A DNA stretch of 64,000 nucleotides from Citrobacter farmeri. Its GTDB lineage: Bacteria; Pseudomonadota; Gammaproteobacteria; Enterobacterales; Enterobacteriaceae. Positions 1 to 10,751 of the stretch are shown piece by piece. The stretch's first letter is position 1, and the number at the start of each line of letters is the position of its first letter. A model generated the notes under the pieces. That model was given only the letters and a program-made list of their open reading frames with translations. It was not told where the DNA came from and made no database searches. Position numbers and translations under genes: made by a program. The stretch covers positions 3,596,001 to 3,660,000 of the forward strand of contig NZ_CP077291.1 of assembly GCF_019048065.1 (NCBI RefSeq), in the 5' to 3' direction.

Positions 1-2
1 TT

Positions 3-2528
3 GCGATTTCTTTTGCGTTAACCTCCACTGCGATAGCCAATAATAATATTTCACCACCAAAAGGTGTGGATGATACTGTTATTATTAATAATGGCCAAAG
101 TATTACACTTTCCGCGACGGAAAATACCGACCCCGCGTGGGATAATTTCCGCAGTCTCTGGGTAGGTGATAACTCTGACGGATCGCTGCTGATCGATGGC
201 CGTGATATTGCCACCGCTGCCGGTATGATCGGTAATGGCGCGAACGGCAGCGTGACGCTGACCAATGGCGCAACCTGGACGCTGGGCAATCTGAATCTGG
301 TGCTCGGGACCCATGATGGTTCAGGAACACTGCTGGTGAGTAACGGCAGTAAAATCAGCGGCATTGATGAACTGCGCATTGGGGAATATGCCGCAAACGC
401 ACAGGGAACGGTTACCATCGACGGCGCAAATTCTTCTGTCTCCTCCGCCTGGAGCGTCGTCGGCGATCAGGGACGCGGCAACCTGGTCATTACCCGCGGC
501 GGTACCCTCTCCTTAAGTGAACACATGAACATCGGCTACGTCGGTAACACGAATAACACCAGTCGTAATGGCTATGGAGAAACCCTGGTCGACGGTGAAA
601 ACTCGCGGCTGGATGTGACAAGGGGCATTTATCTCGGTGGCTTTGACGGAAGTTTACCCAATGACGCCACCGGTATTCTCACCGTCAGCAATGGCGCAAC
701 GGTCAGCTCGGGTAGCTTTATCTGGCTGGCTGTGGGGCAAGGCAGTACCGGCATCCTGAATATCGGCGGGGCAAAAGGAGAAGCGCAACAGGCTGCGGGA
801 ACGCTGGATCTGCCGTGGATCTACCTTGGTAACACCAGTGGTATTAGCACGGCAGAACTCAACTTTAATCACAACAGCAACGACTTCGTGCTCTCAGCCA
901 AAATCACAGGCTTCGGCGAAGTGAACCATTTCGGCTCGGGGACAACCACGCTTACCGGTGCCAACACCTACCAGGGCCCCACCCACGTCGCGAACGGCAC
1001 GCTGCGCGCGGGAGTTGAGAATACCTTAAGTGCAGGATCGGATTACCGCGTGGACAGCGGCGCGCAACTGGATCTAAATGGCTATTCGCAAACCCTGAAC
1101 TCGCTGGATCTGGCAGGCACGACAACGCTCTCTTCCCCGTCGCGAGTGAAAGCCCTCTTTACCCCAACCACGTTAACGATTAACGGCGATTACGCCGGTA
1201 ACAACGGCCTGCTGGCCTTACGTACCGTATTGGGCGATGACCTTTCGGCGACCGATAAGCTGGTTGTGCGTGGTGATACCCGCGGCACCACGCGTGTCAG
1301 CGTCACCAACGCCGGCGGTAGCGGTGCCCCAACGATTGAAGGCATCCGTATTATCGACGTTGAAGGCGCATCTAACGGTACCTTTGTGAAAGAAGGCCGT
1401 ATTGTGGCGGGCGCATATGACTACGACATTGTAAAACGGGATAACCAAAACTGGTCTCTGACCAGTGTGGCATTGCCAGGACCGGTTCCCCCTACGCCAC
1501 CGGGTATCCCGAAAGAACCCGTCATACCCATGCCTCCCACACCGGAAGGCCCACATCAGTATCGCCCGGAAACCGGCAGCTATCTGGCAAACATCCTGGC
1601 CGCTAACACGCTGTTCACCACCCGCCTCCACGATCGTCTGGGTGAAACCCAGTACACCGATGCGTTAACCGGCGAGCAGAAGGTGACCAGCCTGTGGATG
1701 CGCCATATCGGCGGACATAACCGCTTCAAGGACGGTTCCGGGCAGATAAGCACCCAGAGCAACCGCTACGTGATGCAACTGGGCGGCGACATTGCGCAAT
1801 GGAGCACCGATGGTCTCGATCGCTGGCATCTGGGTCTGATGGCCGGTTACGCCAACAGCAAGAGCCGCAGCCACTCCAGTCTCACCGGATACTCCTCTCG
1901 CGGGGAAATCAGCGGCTACAGCGCCGGTCTGTACGGCACCTGGTATGCCAACGACGCCGATAAAACCGGCGCGTATGTCGATGCCTGGATGCTCTACAAC
2001 TGGTTCGACAACACCGTCTCCGGACAGGGACTGGCGTCCGAGAAGTATGACTCGGACGGTATTACCGCCTCTGTTGAAACGGGCTACACCTGGAAACTGG
2101 CCGAATTCAGCGAACGTAACGCGCTGTACATTCAACCCAAAGCCCAGGTCACCTGGATGGACGTGCAGGCTGATACCCATATTGAGAAAAACGGTACCCG
2201 GGTGGTGGATAAAACCGACGGCAATCTGCAAACGCGCCTGGGTGTGAAAGCGTATCTTCAGGGGCATAACGCCATGGATGACGGCAAAGACCGCACTTTC
2301 CAGCCGTTTGTCGAAGCCAACTGGATCCACAACACCAGCAGCTACAGCGTGCGGATGGATGACATCAATAACGAAGTGAAAGGCAGCCGCAATATTGGCG
2401 AACTGAAAGTGGGCGTTGAAGGCCAGCTTAGCCAGCGTCTGCAACTGTGGGGCAACGTCGCGCAGCAGATTGGCGACAACGGCTACAGCGATACTCAGGG
2501 AATGTTAGGCATCAAATATAGTTTCTGA
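3..2528 (+). CDS. Autotransporter adhesin, 5' end outside window
   Basis: This is a type Va secreted outer-membrane autotransporter. The reading frame is open to the left edge. The first visible residues are the end of a signal peptide (hydrophobic, then S-T-A-I-A-N), so the start codon lies just outside; the in-frame GTG at 66 is not the start. The passenger consists of Gly/Asn/Thr-rich beta-helix repeats of the SNGATV type. A short Pro-rich linker follows, then a roughly 300-residue C-terminal translocator barrel ending in S-F, as outer-membrane proteins do. The barrel is nearly identical to that of the next gene 40 bp downstream, whereas the passengers differ. The likely role is adhesion, autoaggregation or biofilm formation, by family analogy. 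Confidence 0.9.
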   Translation, partial: AISFALTSTAIANNNISPPKGVDDTVIINNGQSITLSATENTDPAWDNFRSLWVGDNSDGSLLIDGRDIATAAGMIGNGANGSVTLTNGATWTLGNLNLVLGTHDGSGTLLVSNGSKISGIDELRIGEYAANAQGTVTIDGANSSVSSAWSVVGDQGRGNLVITRGGTLSLSEHMNIGYVGNTNNTSRNGYGETLVDGENSRLDVTRGIYLGGFDGSLPNDATGILTVSNGATVSSGSFIWLAVGQGSTGILNIGGAKGEAQQAAGTLDLPWIYLGNTSGISTAELNFNHNSNDFVLSAKITGFGEVNHFGSGTTTLTGANTYQGPTHVANGTLRAGVENTLSAGSDYRVDSGAQLDLNGYSQTLNSLDLAGTTTLSSPSRVKALFTPTTLTINGDYAGNNGLLALRTVLGDDLSATDKLVVRGDTRGTTRVSVTNAGGSGAPTIEGIRIIDVEGASNGTFVKEGRIVAGAYDYDIVKRDNQNWSLTSVALPGPVPPTPPGIPKEPVIPMPPTPEGPHQYRPETGSYLANILAANTLFTTRLHDRLGETQYTDALTGEQKVTSLWMRHIGGHNRFKDGSGQISTQSNRYVMQLGGDIAQWSTDGLDRWHLGLMAGYANSKSRSHSSLTGYSSRGEISGYSAGLYGTWYANDADKTGAYVDAWMLYNWFDNTVSGQGLASEKYDSDGITASVETGYTWKLAEFSERNALYIQPKAQVTWMDVQADTHIEKNGTRVVDKTDGNLQTRLGVKAYLQGHNAMDDGKDRTFQPFVEANWIHNTSSYSVRMDDINNEVKGSRNIGELKVGVEGQLSQRLQLWGNVAQQIGDNGYSDTQGMLGIKYSF

Positions 2529-2568
2529 TAGCCAAAAAATAAGTCGTTAATCTCAAGGAGAGTCATAA

Positions 2569-5500
2569 ATGACAAATATAAAATGGAAATGTCTTGTACC
2601 TGTCGTGGTGGGCAGTTCGTTTCTCGCCTCACCGTTTGTCTTATCGGCCGAGCTGGAAAATAAGACCTTCACCAGTTCAATGTCGTCTATTAGTAACGGG
2701 ACCCATACTGTCAGTCTGGGTAATGTGACCTTAGACGCCAGCGGTTACACGGGCAGCGCCAATTACCAACGCGCGCTGATCAACACCCTGAACGGTGCGG
2801 TGAACATTAATATCAGCAATGGGAATACCCTGACGCTGAGAGGTTTTAATAATCACTCCACAGACGAACGTGCAACGCTGCATGCTTACAAGCGAGGGAC
2901 ACTCAGCGGCACAATGACATTCACCGGCGGCAATATTGTCGTCAGTAATGAAGTCACAAATAGTTATGCCGATGTTCACGGTTTATTTGCCGGACCAGGC
3001 GGTAAATTTGATTTCAAAAGCGACGGCGATAATAAAGTTAATTTGACTGTGCTAATGCCGCAAGCGGGATATGTCAGCACCCACCGCTGGGGTATTGGCT
3101 TGCATAACGGTGAACTTGCCTTTGATGGCGGAAACTTTGTCATCAATGTTGACGGCGATCCGGGCGACAACTCTATCGACCGTCGCGTGGGGATGGTGCT
3201 TGCCGCAGGAAGTAATGTGGATATCAAAGCCGATCGTATTGATATCGATGCCAATGAACTGGCACTACATTTTGCCGCAAGGGCGGGCGCTAACACGAGT
3301 AACACGGCCTATAACGTGATTAATACCGCCAAATTTGAAGCTGACTACATCACCCTGAAAGGCAGCCAGGGGATCCTGGCGGGGCTACCCTACGCCACTT
3401 ATGGTACGAGAAATAGCGTCGAATTTACCGGCCTCACGCAGATTGAAGCGCTCTCACGTGGCGATGAAAATAACCTCTTTGGTGAGGCTGGAGGTGGTCG
3501 GGCAATTGACCTGATGGCAACGGATATCACCTTCAACAGCAATGCTGTCATCGTCGGCGAGAACCTGACTTACCTGGGCAACCGACCCGGTTACGAGCAT
3601 GAATTTTTGGGTTGGATCGACCCGTACTGGATGCGGACCATCTCCCTGACAGACCAGTCGTCGCTTATCGCAAAAGGCGATTTTCTGCTGACCAGCAACG
3701 GTGGATATTACAACACAGGCCTTTACCTGTGGAAAAGTGAGGCGCAGTTTCAGGGAAAAACCGCCATTACCATGCAAAATGGCGTCGATACCGCACGTGC
3801 GGTTTATGCTTATGATGGCGGCAGTAACACCACAAAAGTTGAATTCCAGGATGATTTAGGCATCTCACTGTCTGATACACACGCCAACTATGTCGTGGGT
3901 ATCGAAGCCGCGGCGGGTGGTATTGTCGATGTACAGAAAGGTCTGTTGATGACAGATAACAGCGATCCCACCTGGTCCCTGCTCTCCCGTGGAGCAAACA
4001 GCCTGATCAACGTGAATTCTTTAGAAACCGGCACGGTACAGGTTGTTGGCGACATTGGCGCAATTAACGATGCCACGCTCAATATGGTACTGAATAACGC
4101 AAACTCCTACCTGACGGCCACTAGCTATACCGCTACGTCTGGCTCGACCAGCAACGGTATCGTCAATCTTGATCTCTCCAGGGGGGCGGTGTGGAATATG
4201 ACCGGTAGCTCTCATGTCACCGACATTTCTCTCGATGGCGGCATCGTGAATTACCTGCCGCCTGAGAGTAACGGCCTATTTAAGACGCTGACCGTGGAAG
4301 GCAATTTCTACGGTGGCGGAACGCTGAAAATGAACACGACACTGGGTGGCGACGATTCTCCTACCGATAAACTTATCGTGGAAGGCGACACGTCCGGTCA
4401 TACGCTGGTTGCGGTGAACAATATTGGCGGTACAGGCTCGCAAACGGTGAACGGTATTGAGATTGTCGAAGTGTATGGCGATTCCGCAGGGACTTTTGCC
4501 AAAGCCGGACGTATTGTCGCGGGGGCTTATGACTATGATGTGGTGAAAAAGGGCAGTAACTGGTATCTGACCAACACCTTTATCACTGACCCAGTGCCGG
4601 AACCGGAACCAACGCCAGATCCCGACCCGACACCGGACCCAACGCCACAGCCGGAAGGCGAGAAAACCTATCGCCCGGAAACCGGCAGCTATCTGGCAAA
4701 TATCCTTGCCGCCAACACGCTGTTCACCACCCGCCTCCACGATCGTCTGGGTGAAACCCAGTACACCGACGCGTTAACCGGCGAGCAGAAGGTGACCAGC
4801 CTGTGGATGCGCCACATCGGCGGACATAACCGTTTCAGGGACGGTTCCGGGCAGATAAGCACCCAGAGCAACCGCTACGTGATGCAACTGGGCGGCGACA
4901 TCGCGCAATGGAGCACCGATGGTCTCGATCGCTGGCATCTGGGTCTGATGGCCGGTTACGCCAACAGCAAGAGCCGCAGCCACTCCAGTCTCACCGGATA
5001 CTCTTCTCGCGGGGAAATCAGCGGCTACAGCGCCGGTCTGTACGGCACCTGGTATGCCAACGACGCCAATAAAACCGGTGCCTATGTCGATGCCTGGATG
5101 CTCTACAACTGGTTCGACAACACCGTCTCCGGACAGGGACTGGCGTCTGAAAAGTATGACTCAGACGGTATCACCGCCTCGGTGGAAGCCGGTTACACCT
5201 TCCGTCTCGGAGAGAGCAGCAACGGTCGGGACAGCTACTGGCTGCAGCCCAAAGCCCAGGTCACCTGGATGGACGTGCAGGCTGATACCCATATTGAGAA
5301 AAACGGCACCCGGGTGGTGGATAAAACCGACGGTAATCTGCAAACGCGCCTGGGTGTAAAAGCGTATATCCAGGGGCATAACGCCATGGATGACGGCAAA
5401 GACCGCACCTTCCAGCCGTTTGTCGAAGCCAACTGGATCCACAACACCAGCAGCTACAGCGTGCGGATGGATGACATCAGCAACGAAGTGAAAGGTAGCC

Positions 5501-5640
5501 GTAATATTGGCGAACTGAAAGTGGGCGTTGAAGGCCAGCTTAGCCAGCGTCTGCAACTGTGGGGCAACGTCGCGCAGCAGATTGGCGACAACGGTTATAG
5601 CGATACGCAAGGCATGTTAGGGTTGAAATACAGCTTCTGA
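2569..5640 (+). CDS. Autotransporter adhesin, tandem paralogue
   Basis: This 1023-residue type Va autotransporter starts at an ATG preceded by AAGGAG. A signal peptide covers about residues 1-27 (cleavage near LSA-E). The passenger, about residues 28-675, has beta-helix character. A Pro-Glu/Pro-Asp repeat linker lies near residues 675-700, and the AidA-type translocation barrel covers about 715-1023, ending in K-Y-S-F. From the segment starting RPETGSYLANILAANTL onward it matches the upstream paralogue almost residue for residue, except one block near the middle of the barrel (around 5182-5250). The passenger is unrelated at a glance. The pair probably arose by duplication, with later passenger divergence or barrel gene conversion. 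A strong hairpin follows the stop codon. Confidence 0.93.
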   Translation: MTNIKWKCLVPVVVGSSFLASPFVLSAELENKTFTSSMSSISNGTHTVSLGNVTLDASGYTGSANYQRALINTLNGAVNINISNGNTLTLRGFNNHSTDERATLHAYKRGTLSGTMTFTGGNIVVSNEVTNSYADVHGLFAGPGGKFDFKSDGDNKVNLTVLMPQAGYVSTHRWGIGLHNGELAFDGGNFVINVDGDPGDNSIDRRVGMVLAAGSNVDIKADRIDIDANELALHFAARAGANTSNTAYNVINTAKFEADYITLKGSQGILAGLPYATYGTRNSVEFTGLTQIEALSRGDENNLFGEAGGGRAIDLMATDITFNSNAVIVGENLTYLGNRPGYEHEFLGWIDPYWMRTISLTDQSSLIAKGDFLLTSNGGYYNTGLYLWKSEAQFQGKTAITMQNGVDTARAVYAYDGGSNTTKVEFQDDLGISLSDTHANYVVGIEAAAGGIVDVQKGLLMTDNSDPTWSLLSRGANSLINVNSLETGTVQVVGDIGAINDATLNMVLNNANSYLTATSYTATSGSTSNGIVNLDLSRGAVWNMTGSSHVTDISLDGGIVNYLPPESNGLFKTLTVEGNFYGGGTLKMNTTLGGDDSPTDKLIVEGDTSGHTLVAVNNIGGTGSQTVNGIEIVEVYGDSAGTFAKAGRIVAGAYDYDVVKKGSNWYLTNTFITDPVPEPEPTPDPDPTPDPTPQPEGEKTYRPETGSYLANILAANTLFTTRLHDRLGETQYTDALTGEQKVTSLWMRHIGGHNRFRDGSGQISTQSNRYVMQLGGDIAQWSTDGLDRWHLGLMAGYANSKSRSHSSLTGYSSRGEISGYSAGLYGTWYANDANKTGAYVDAWMLYNWFDNTVSGQGLASEKYDSDGITASVEAGYTFRLGESSNGRDSYWLQPKAQVTWMDVQADTHIEKNGTRVVDKTDGNLQTRLGVKAYIQGHNAMDDGKDRTFQPFVEANWIHNTSSYSVRMDDISNEVKGSRNIGELKVGVEGQLSQRLQLWGNVAQQIGDNGYSDTQGMLGLKYSF

Positions 5641-5645
5641 CTCTA

Positions 5646-5671
5646 AACCACCCGTGTTCCTGCGGGTGGTT
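5646..5671 (+). terminator. Hairpin terminator after autotransporter pair
   Basis: A perfect 9-bp inverted repeat (AACCACCCG / CGGGTGGTT, 8-nt loop) starts 5 nt after the stop codon. The following tract is only moderately T-rich. Confidence 0.7.
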
Positions 5672-5764
5672 GATTTCCTCCCCCAACTCTCCCTTTGTGA
5701 TCCCATTCGCATCCCCCAGCTTTTGTGATAAATAAGATGAAGTTACTTTATCTCATTCAGGGAA

Positions 5765-6406
5765 ATGTGGTTTATGGAACCTCTGCACGCAGTTTTCCTC
5801 ACCGTCAGCCTGTTCGTCTTAACCTTCTTCAACCCAGGCGCCAATCTGTTTGTGGTCGTGCAAACCAGTCTGGCCTCCGGACGGCGCGCAGGCGTACTAA
5901 CCGGTCTGGGGGTGGCGTCAGGTGATGCGATCTATTCCGGGCTCGGACTGTTTGGAATGGCGACGTTGATTACCCAGAGCGAGGCGATATTTTCGGTGAT
6001 CAAAATTGGCGGCGGCGCGTATCTGCTTTGGTTTGCCTGGAACAGCATTCGCCACCAGGCCACCCCGCAGATGCCGACGCTTCAGCAACCCGTTAGCGCG
6101 CCGTGGACAGTGTTCTTTCGTCGCGGCTTATTGACCGATCTGTCAAATCCACAAACTGTCCTGTTTTTTATCAGTATCTTCTCCGTAACGCTGAGTGCCG
6201 ACACGCCCATGTGGGCAAGGATGATGGCCTGGGCCGGGATCGTGCTCTCTTCGGTTATCTGGCGCGTCTTTCTGAGTCAGGCTTTTTCATTGCCAGCCGT
6301 GCGTCGGGCATACGGAAGAATACAGCGCGTCGCCAGTCGAATCATCGGGGCAATTATTGGCATGCTGGCGTTACGTTTAATCTACGAAGGAATTACCCAT
6401 CGCTAA
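5765..6406 (+). CDS. yahN: LysE/RhtB-family amino acid exporter YahN
   Basis: This is an inner-membrane efflux protein of the LysE/RhtB superfamily, which exports amino acids or related metabolites. The 213 residues show about six hydrophobic segments, the family N-terminal signature FFNPGANLFVVVQTSLASGR and the conserved SNPQTVLFF motif in the middle. The sequence closely follows what I recall of E. coli YahN. The substrate is not established. Translation may start at 5765 (GGGA just upstream) or at the second ATG, 5774 (Met-Glu-Pro-Leu). The gene stands alone, flanked by terminator-like hairpins. Confidence 0.88.
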   Translation: MWFMEPLHAVFLTVSLFVLTFFNPGANLFVVVQTSLASGRRAGVLTGLGVASGDAIYSGLGLFGMATLITQSEAIFSVIKIGGGAYLLWFAWNSIRHQATPQMPTLQQPVSAPWTVFFRRGLLTDLSNPQTVLFFISIFSVTLSADTPMWARMMAWAGIVLSSVIWRVFLSQAFSLPAVRRAYGRIQRVASRIIGAIIGMLALRLIYEGITHR

Positions 6407-6412
6407 CCCCTC

Positions 6413-6438
6413 CCCCTGAAATAAAGTAGTTTCAGGGG
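6413..6438 (+). terminator. Hairpin after yahN
   Basis: The inverted repeat CCCCTGAAA / TTTCAGGGG with an 8-nt loop lies 7 nt after the yahN stop codon. There is no strong U-tract, so termination efficiency is uncertain. Confidence 0.5.
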
Positions 6439-6573
6439 ACAGCATTTGCCTCCACTCTTCCCTTTGCTGTAAAACATTATTATCCCGAAAAACAACCGCT
6501 CTCCCTTAAATAAATTTAACGCAGAGAGAAATGGGTTTTATTATTCATCCAAAGGCAAAATGGGAACAATCCG

Positions 6574-7083
6574 ATGTTAAAAAATAAATCATTACTTTTA
6601 TTACCGCTTATTCTCACGGGCTGTACGATGAGTGACAGCGATATGCGTAAAGCCTACAGCAACCACTACCAGCAGCCGGCAGGCTATGTAGCGATCTATA
6701 AGGAAAAAATCGCCGGGATGGACAGTGACGCGCTGGCAAAATATGCCGCAGCAGAAGAAAAGAAAAAAATGCGCGGCCAGTCCAGCGTGAAAATTGATGA
6801 TTACATTACGGCGCAAAACATTCAGGCCCGGGGTCAGCGTGTGGTGTTCGATTATTCGCTTTCAGAGAAATGGTTAGCACTTCCTCCCGCGCAACAACTC
6901 GAGAAACAGAAGCGGATGGAAAAAGATTTAATTTACCGTACCTGTTCACTGGAAACGGTAAAACTGGCGCAGGAAAAAGGGCTGGAAGAAGAACATAACT
7001 ATTACAGTCAATATCCCGAGACCATCGCTTTTACTCTGCGCACCAGCGGGCAGATCTGTATCAATAATGGTTTTGCACGGTAA
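6574..7083 (+). CDS. Putative outer-membrane lipoprotein, unknown function
   Basis: The 169-residue product has a type II signal peptide: basic MLKNK, a Leu-rich core and the lipobox LTGC (Cys16), predicting lipidation and membrane anchoring. The Thr-Met-Ser after Cys lacks the Asp at +2 that retains lipoproteins in the inner membrane, so an outer-membrane location is likely. The mature part is charged, with a Lys/Glu-rich stretch near residues 60-75 and two further Cys near 129 and 165 that could form a disulphide. I do not recognise the family. The Shine-Dalgarno site is weak (GGGA). It is convergent with the peptide transporter gene, sharing a bidirectional terminator. Confidence 0.72.
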   Translation: MLKNKSLLLLPLILTGCTMSDSDMRKAYSNHYQQPAGYVAIYKEKIAGMDSDALAKYAAAEEKKKMRGQSSVKIDDYITAQNIQARGQRVVFDYSLSEKWLALPPAQQLEKQKRMEKDLIYRTCSLETVKLAQEKGLEEEHNYYSQYPETIAFTLRTSGQICINNGFAR

Positions 7084-7193
7084 TCCCCGTCGTGCGGGTA
7101 ACAGAAGTTCACGCGATGGTTGGTATTGCCCGAAGATCGCTGCGCAATGTTACCGCCCGGTTGTTGACATAAGGATTCTGGCTGGAGAGAAAA

Positions 7194-7224
7194 ATAAAAC
7201 CGGCGCATCAGTCGCCGGTTTTAT
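7194..7224. terminator. Bidirectional terminator between lipoprotein and POT transporter
   Basis: A perfect 12-bp inverted repeat ATAAAACCGGCG / CGCCGGTTTTAT with a 7-nt loop has A- and T-runs on its two sides. It lies between convergent genes and can serve both. Confidence 0.8.
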
Positions 7225-7244
7225 CAATGAATCGCGATTATCGG

Positions 7245-8798
7245 TCAGGCATTTTCCGCCGGTTTATGCTCCGTTTTCACCTGCGCATTTTCCAGCATCC
7301 GACGCACCGGAACAATCAGCACAATCAACACCGCCGCACAAATCAGCAATGCAATGGAACAGCGGGCAAAGAGATCAGGCAGCATATCCAGTTGGTCAGC
7401 CTTGACGTGACCACCAATCAGACCTGCCGCCAGGTTGCCCAATGCGCTGGCGCAGAACCACAGCCCCATCATCTGGCCCCGCATTCTTTCTGGCGCTAAC
7501 AGGGTCATTGTCGCCAGACCAATCGGGCTCAGACACAGCTCGCCCAGGGTCAGCATCAGAATACTTCCCACCAACCAGAATGGCGATACGCCCGCCCCAC
7601 CGTTGCTCAGCACATTCTGCGCCGCCATCATCATCAGGCCAAAGCCCGCCGCCGCGCACAAAATACCGATAACAAACTTGGTGATGCTGCTCGGACGCAC
7701 GTTTTTGCGCGCCAGCGCAGGCCAGGCCCAGCTGAAGACCGGTGCCAGCAGGATGATGAACAGGGCGTTAATCGACTGGAACCAGACGGCAGGAATTTCG
7801 AAATCACCGATCATGCGGTTGGTATAGTCGTTCGCGAACAGGTTGAATGAAGTCGGTTTCTGCTCAAATGCGGACCAGAAGAACGCCGCGGAAACCAGCA
7901 GAATAAAGCAGACCAGCAGTCTGGCGCGCTCTTTGCGGGTCAGACCCGCAAACATAAACAGATAGATAAAGTAGAGCGCCACAGAAGCGGCAATGACATA
8001 GACCAGCATGCTGGCAACGGCAACCGGATTAATGACGATCACCCCCTGGGCAATCAGCGTCACGATAATAGCAACACCAACCGCCAGCGCCAGCAGCCAA
8101 CCACCCACGCCGTTTTTCTTCACCACCGGGCTGTTCCAGGTCGAATCGAGCCCCACTTCACTGTCGTAGCGTTTCATGGAAGGAACGGCAAACACACGGA
8201 AGATCACCAGCGCGACCAGCATCCCGAGCCCGCCGATACCAAAGCCCCAGTGCCAGCCATGGGATTTTATCAACCAGCCAGAGATCAGCGGGGCGATGAA
8301 TGACCCCATGTTAATGCCCATGTAGAACAGCGAGAAACCGCCGTCGCGGCGGGCATCGCCTTTCTTGTAGAGGGTACCCACCATGACCGAAATACAGGTT
8401 TTGAACAGGCCCGAACCCAGCACGATAAACATCAGTCCGATGAAGAACAGGTTGTCACCCATCCAGGCCGACAGGGCGATAGACAAATGACCGAGCGCGA
8501 TCAGGATCGAACCGTACCACACCGCGCGTTGTTGCCCGAGCCAGTTATCCGCCAGCCAGCCCCCCGGAAGCGCCGCCAGGTACATACTGCCAGCAAAAAT
8601 ACCGACGATAGCGGACGCATTCTCGCGCGCCAGTCCCATGCCGCCATCGTAGACGGTCGCGGCCATGAACAGAATCAGTAGCGGACGAATGCCGTAAAAC
8701 GAAAACCGCTCCCACATCTCCGTGAAGAACAGTGAACCCAGCGGATAAGGATGACCGAAGAACGTTCGGCTTTCGTTTTTATTAACAGAGGAATGCAT
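7245..8798 (-). CDS. POT-family proton-dependent oligopeptide transporter
   Basis: This inner-membrane di/tripeptide:proton symporter belongs to the POT/PTR2 family. The chosen ATG (8798) follows GGGAGAAATT; a longer frame to 8861 lacks such a site. The 517 residues contain about 12-14 hydrophobic segments. The N-terminal family signature is visible as TEMWERFSFYG followed by IRPLL, which corresponds to the ExxERFxYYG proton-coupling motif, and the second signature is FSLFYMGINMGS. It is not an obvious orthologue of DtpA-D and looks closer to the DtpT-like branch. The upstream region is AT-rich and promoter-like. Confidence 0.88.
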   Translation of the reverse strand: MHSSVNKNESRTFFGHPYPLGSLFFTEMWERFSFYGIRPLLILFMAATVYDGGMGLARENASAIVGIFAGSMYLAALPGGWLADNWLGQQRAVWYGSILIALGHLSIALSAWMGDNLFFIGLMFIVLGSGLFKTCISVMVGTLYKKGDARRDGGFSLFYMGINMGSFIAPLISGWLIKSHGWHWGFGIGGLGMLVALVIFRVFAVPSMKRYDSEVGLDSTWNSPVVKKNGVGGWLLALAVGVAIIVTLIAQGVIVINPVAVASMLVYVIAASVALYFIYLFMFAGLTRKERARLLVCFILLVSAAFFWSAFEQKPTSFNLFANDYTNRMIGDFEIPAVWFQSINALFIILLAPVFSWAWPALARKNVRPSSITKFVIGILCAAAGFGLMMMAAQNVLSNGGAGVSPFWLVGSILMLTLGELCLSPIGLATMTLLAPERMRGQMMGLWFCASALGNLAAGLIGGHVKADQLDMLPDLFARCSIALLICAAVLIVLIVPVRRMLENAQVKTEHKPAENA

Positions 8799-9307
8799 AA
8801 TTTCTCCCGAAATGGTGTGTTGTCTTGCTTGTAGCCACTGAATTACCCGCCGACCATTCATATATCAGGCCAATCATTTACATCCAGTGAAATATTATTT
8901 AACCATTTGATAACCATAAGACAGTTTTGTCTAGTGCCAACATCAGGACTTTAAGATGAAAACTCGATAGATGTCTAGTTTTGTAGATTTTATGTTTGAT
9001 AAGCAAGGATAAAGATTGACTTTGAAAGCCTGCAAATTATCCCTCATTAATTCATTAATAAACAATGCGTTATCTTTTAATATTATCCCCAAAAGCACAA
9101 AAATGGTCGACACCTGGCTTTCAGTCTTTTTTCACTGAGCGAGATTTATGAATGACATTCATAGCGGCTATCCCGCTGGCGACCATTATCTGCGGGTATG
9201 AAAAGGCTACACTGCGTCTCACTCTTCCTGTCCCGACGGATGATTATGATTACCGTCGCCAGCGTCATAATGGCGCGGGCCGCCAACCTGACAACCCCGG
9301 AGAAATC
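8799..9307. other. Intergenic region between divergent POT transporter and cupin genes
   Basis: These 509 bp probably hold the two divergent promoters. A small inverted repeat AGACA-N4-TGTCT sits at 8919-8932. An open frame from 9152 runs into the cupin frame, but it has no convincing ribosome-binding site or family similarity. I see no RNA gene. Confidence 0.5.
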
Positions 9308-9715
9308 ATGAACACGCAATTTGAAGGTAATGGCATTTTCCCGAAAGGGCCGAAAAACGAAGCATATGCGCACTATTTTCAGGGGACCAGTTACCTGAAT
9401 ATGTTGTCCACTCAGGGGGTCAATATTGGCAACGTGGTGTTTGAACCTGGCTGTCGCAACCACTGGCATATCCACCACAAGGGCGGGCAAATTCTGCTGG
9501 TGACCGGCGGACGCGGCTGGTATCAGGAGTGGAATAAACCGGCACAGCCTCTGGTCGCCGGAGACGTCGTGAATATTCCGCCCGGCGTGAAACACTGGCA
9601 CGGCGCGGCCGCCGATAGCTGGTTTGCCCACCTTGCCATCGAGGTGCCCGCACAAGGGGCCTCAAATGAATGGCTGGAGCCGGTCAGTGAGGAAACGTAC
9701 GCCCAGCTACCTTAA
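9308..9715 (+). CDS. Cupin-domain protein
   Basis: A 135-residue single-domain cupin. The start at 9308 is set by GGAGAAATC immediately upstream. The metal-binding motif 1 is clear: His52, His54 and His56 (HWHIHH), followed by the Gly-rich turn. Motif 2 is PPGVKHWHGA at residues 91-100, with His96 and His98. The size and motifs fit small cupins annotated as carboxymuconolactone-decarboxylase-associated or quercetinase-like proteins. The substrate cannot be told. It is convergent with a LysR gene 4 nt away, an arrangement common for aldehyde or aromatic stress genes, so that regulator may control it. Confidence 0.85.
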   Translation: MNTQFEGNGIFPKGPKNEAYAHYFQGTSYLNMLSTQGVNIGNVVFEPGCRNHWHIHHKGGQILLVTGGRGWYQEWNKPAQPLVAGDVVNIPPGVKHWHGAAADSWFAHLAIEVPAQGASNEWLEPVSEETYAQLP

Positions 9716-9719
9716 CGCC

Positions 9720-10751
<1,032 letters not shown>

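Noticed and set aside
1665..2444. A 259-codon minus-strand frame within the first autotransporter
   Set aside because: It is a shadow of the barrel coding sequence; a matching fragment recurs in the second gene, and it has no ribosome-binding site or known domain.
9152..9307. N-terminal extension of the cupin frame
   Set aside because: The added 52 residues lack cupin similarity and a ribosome-binding site, whereas ATG 9308 has GGAGAAATC directly upstream.
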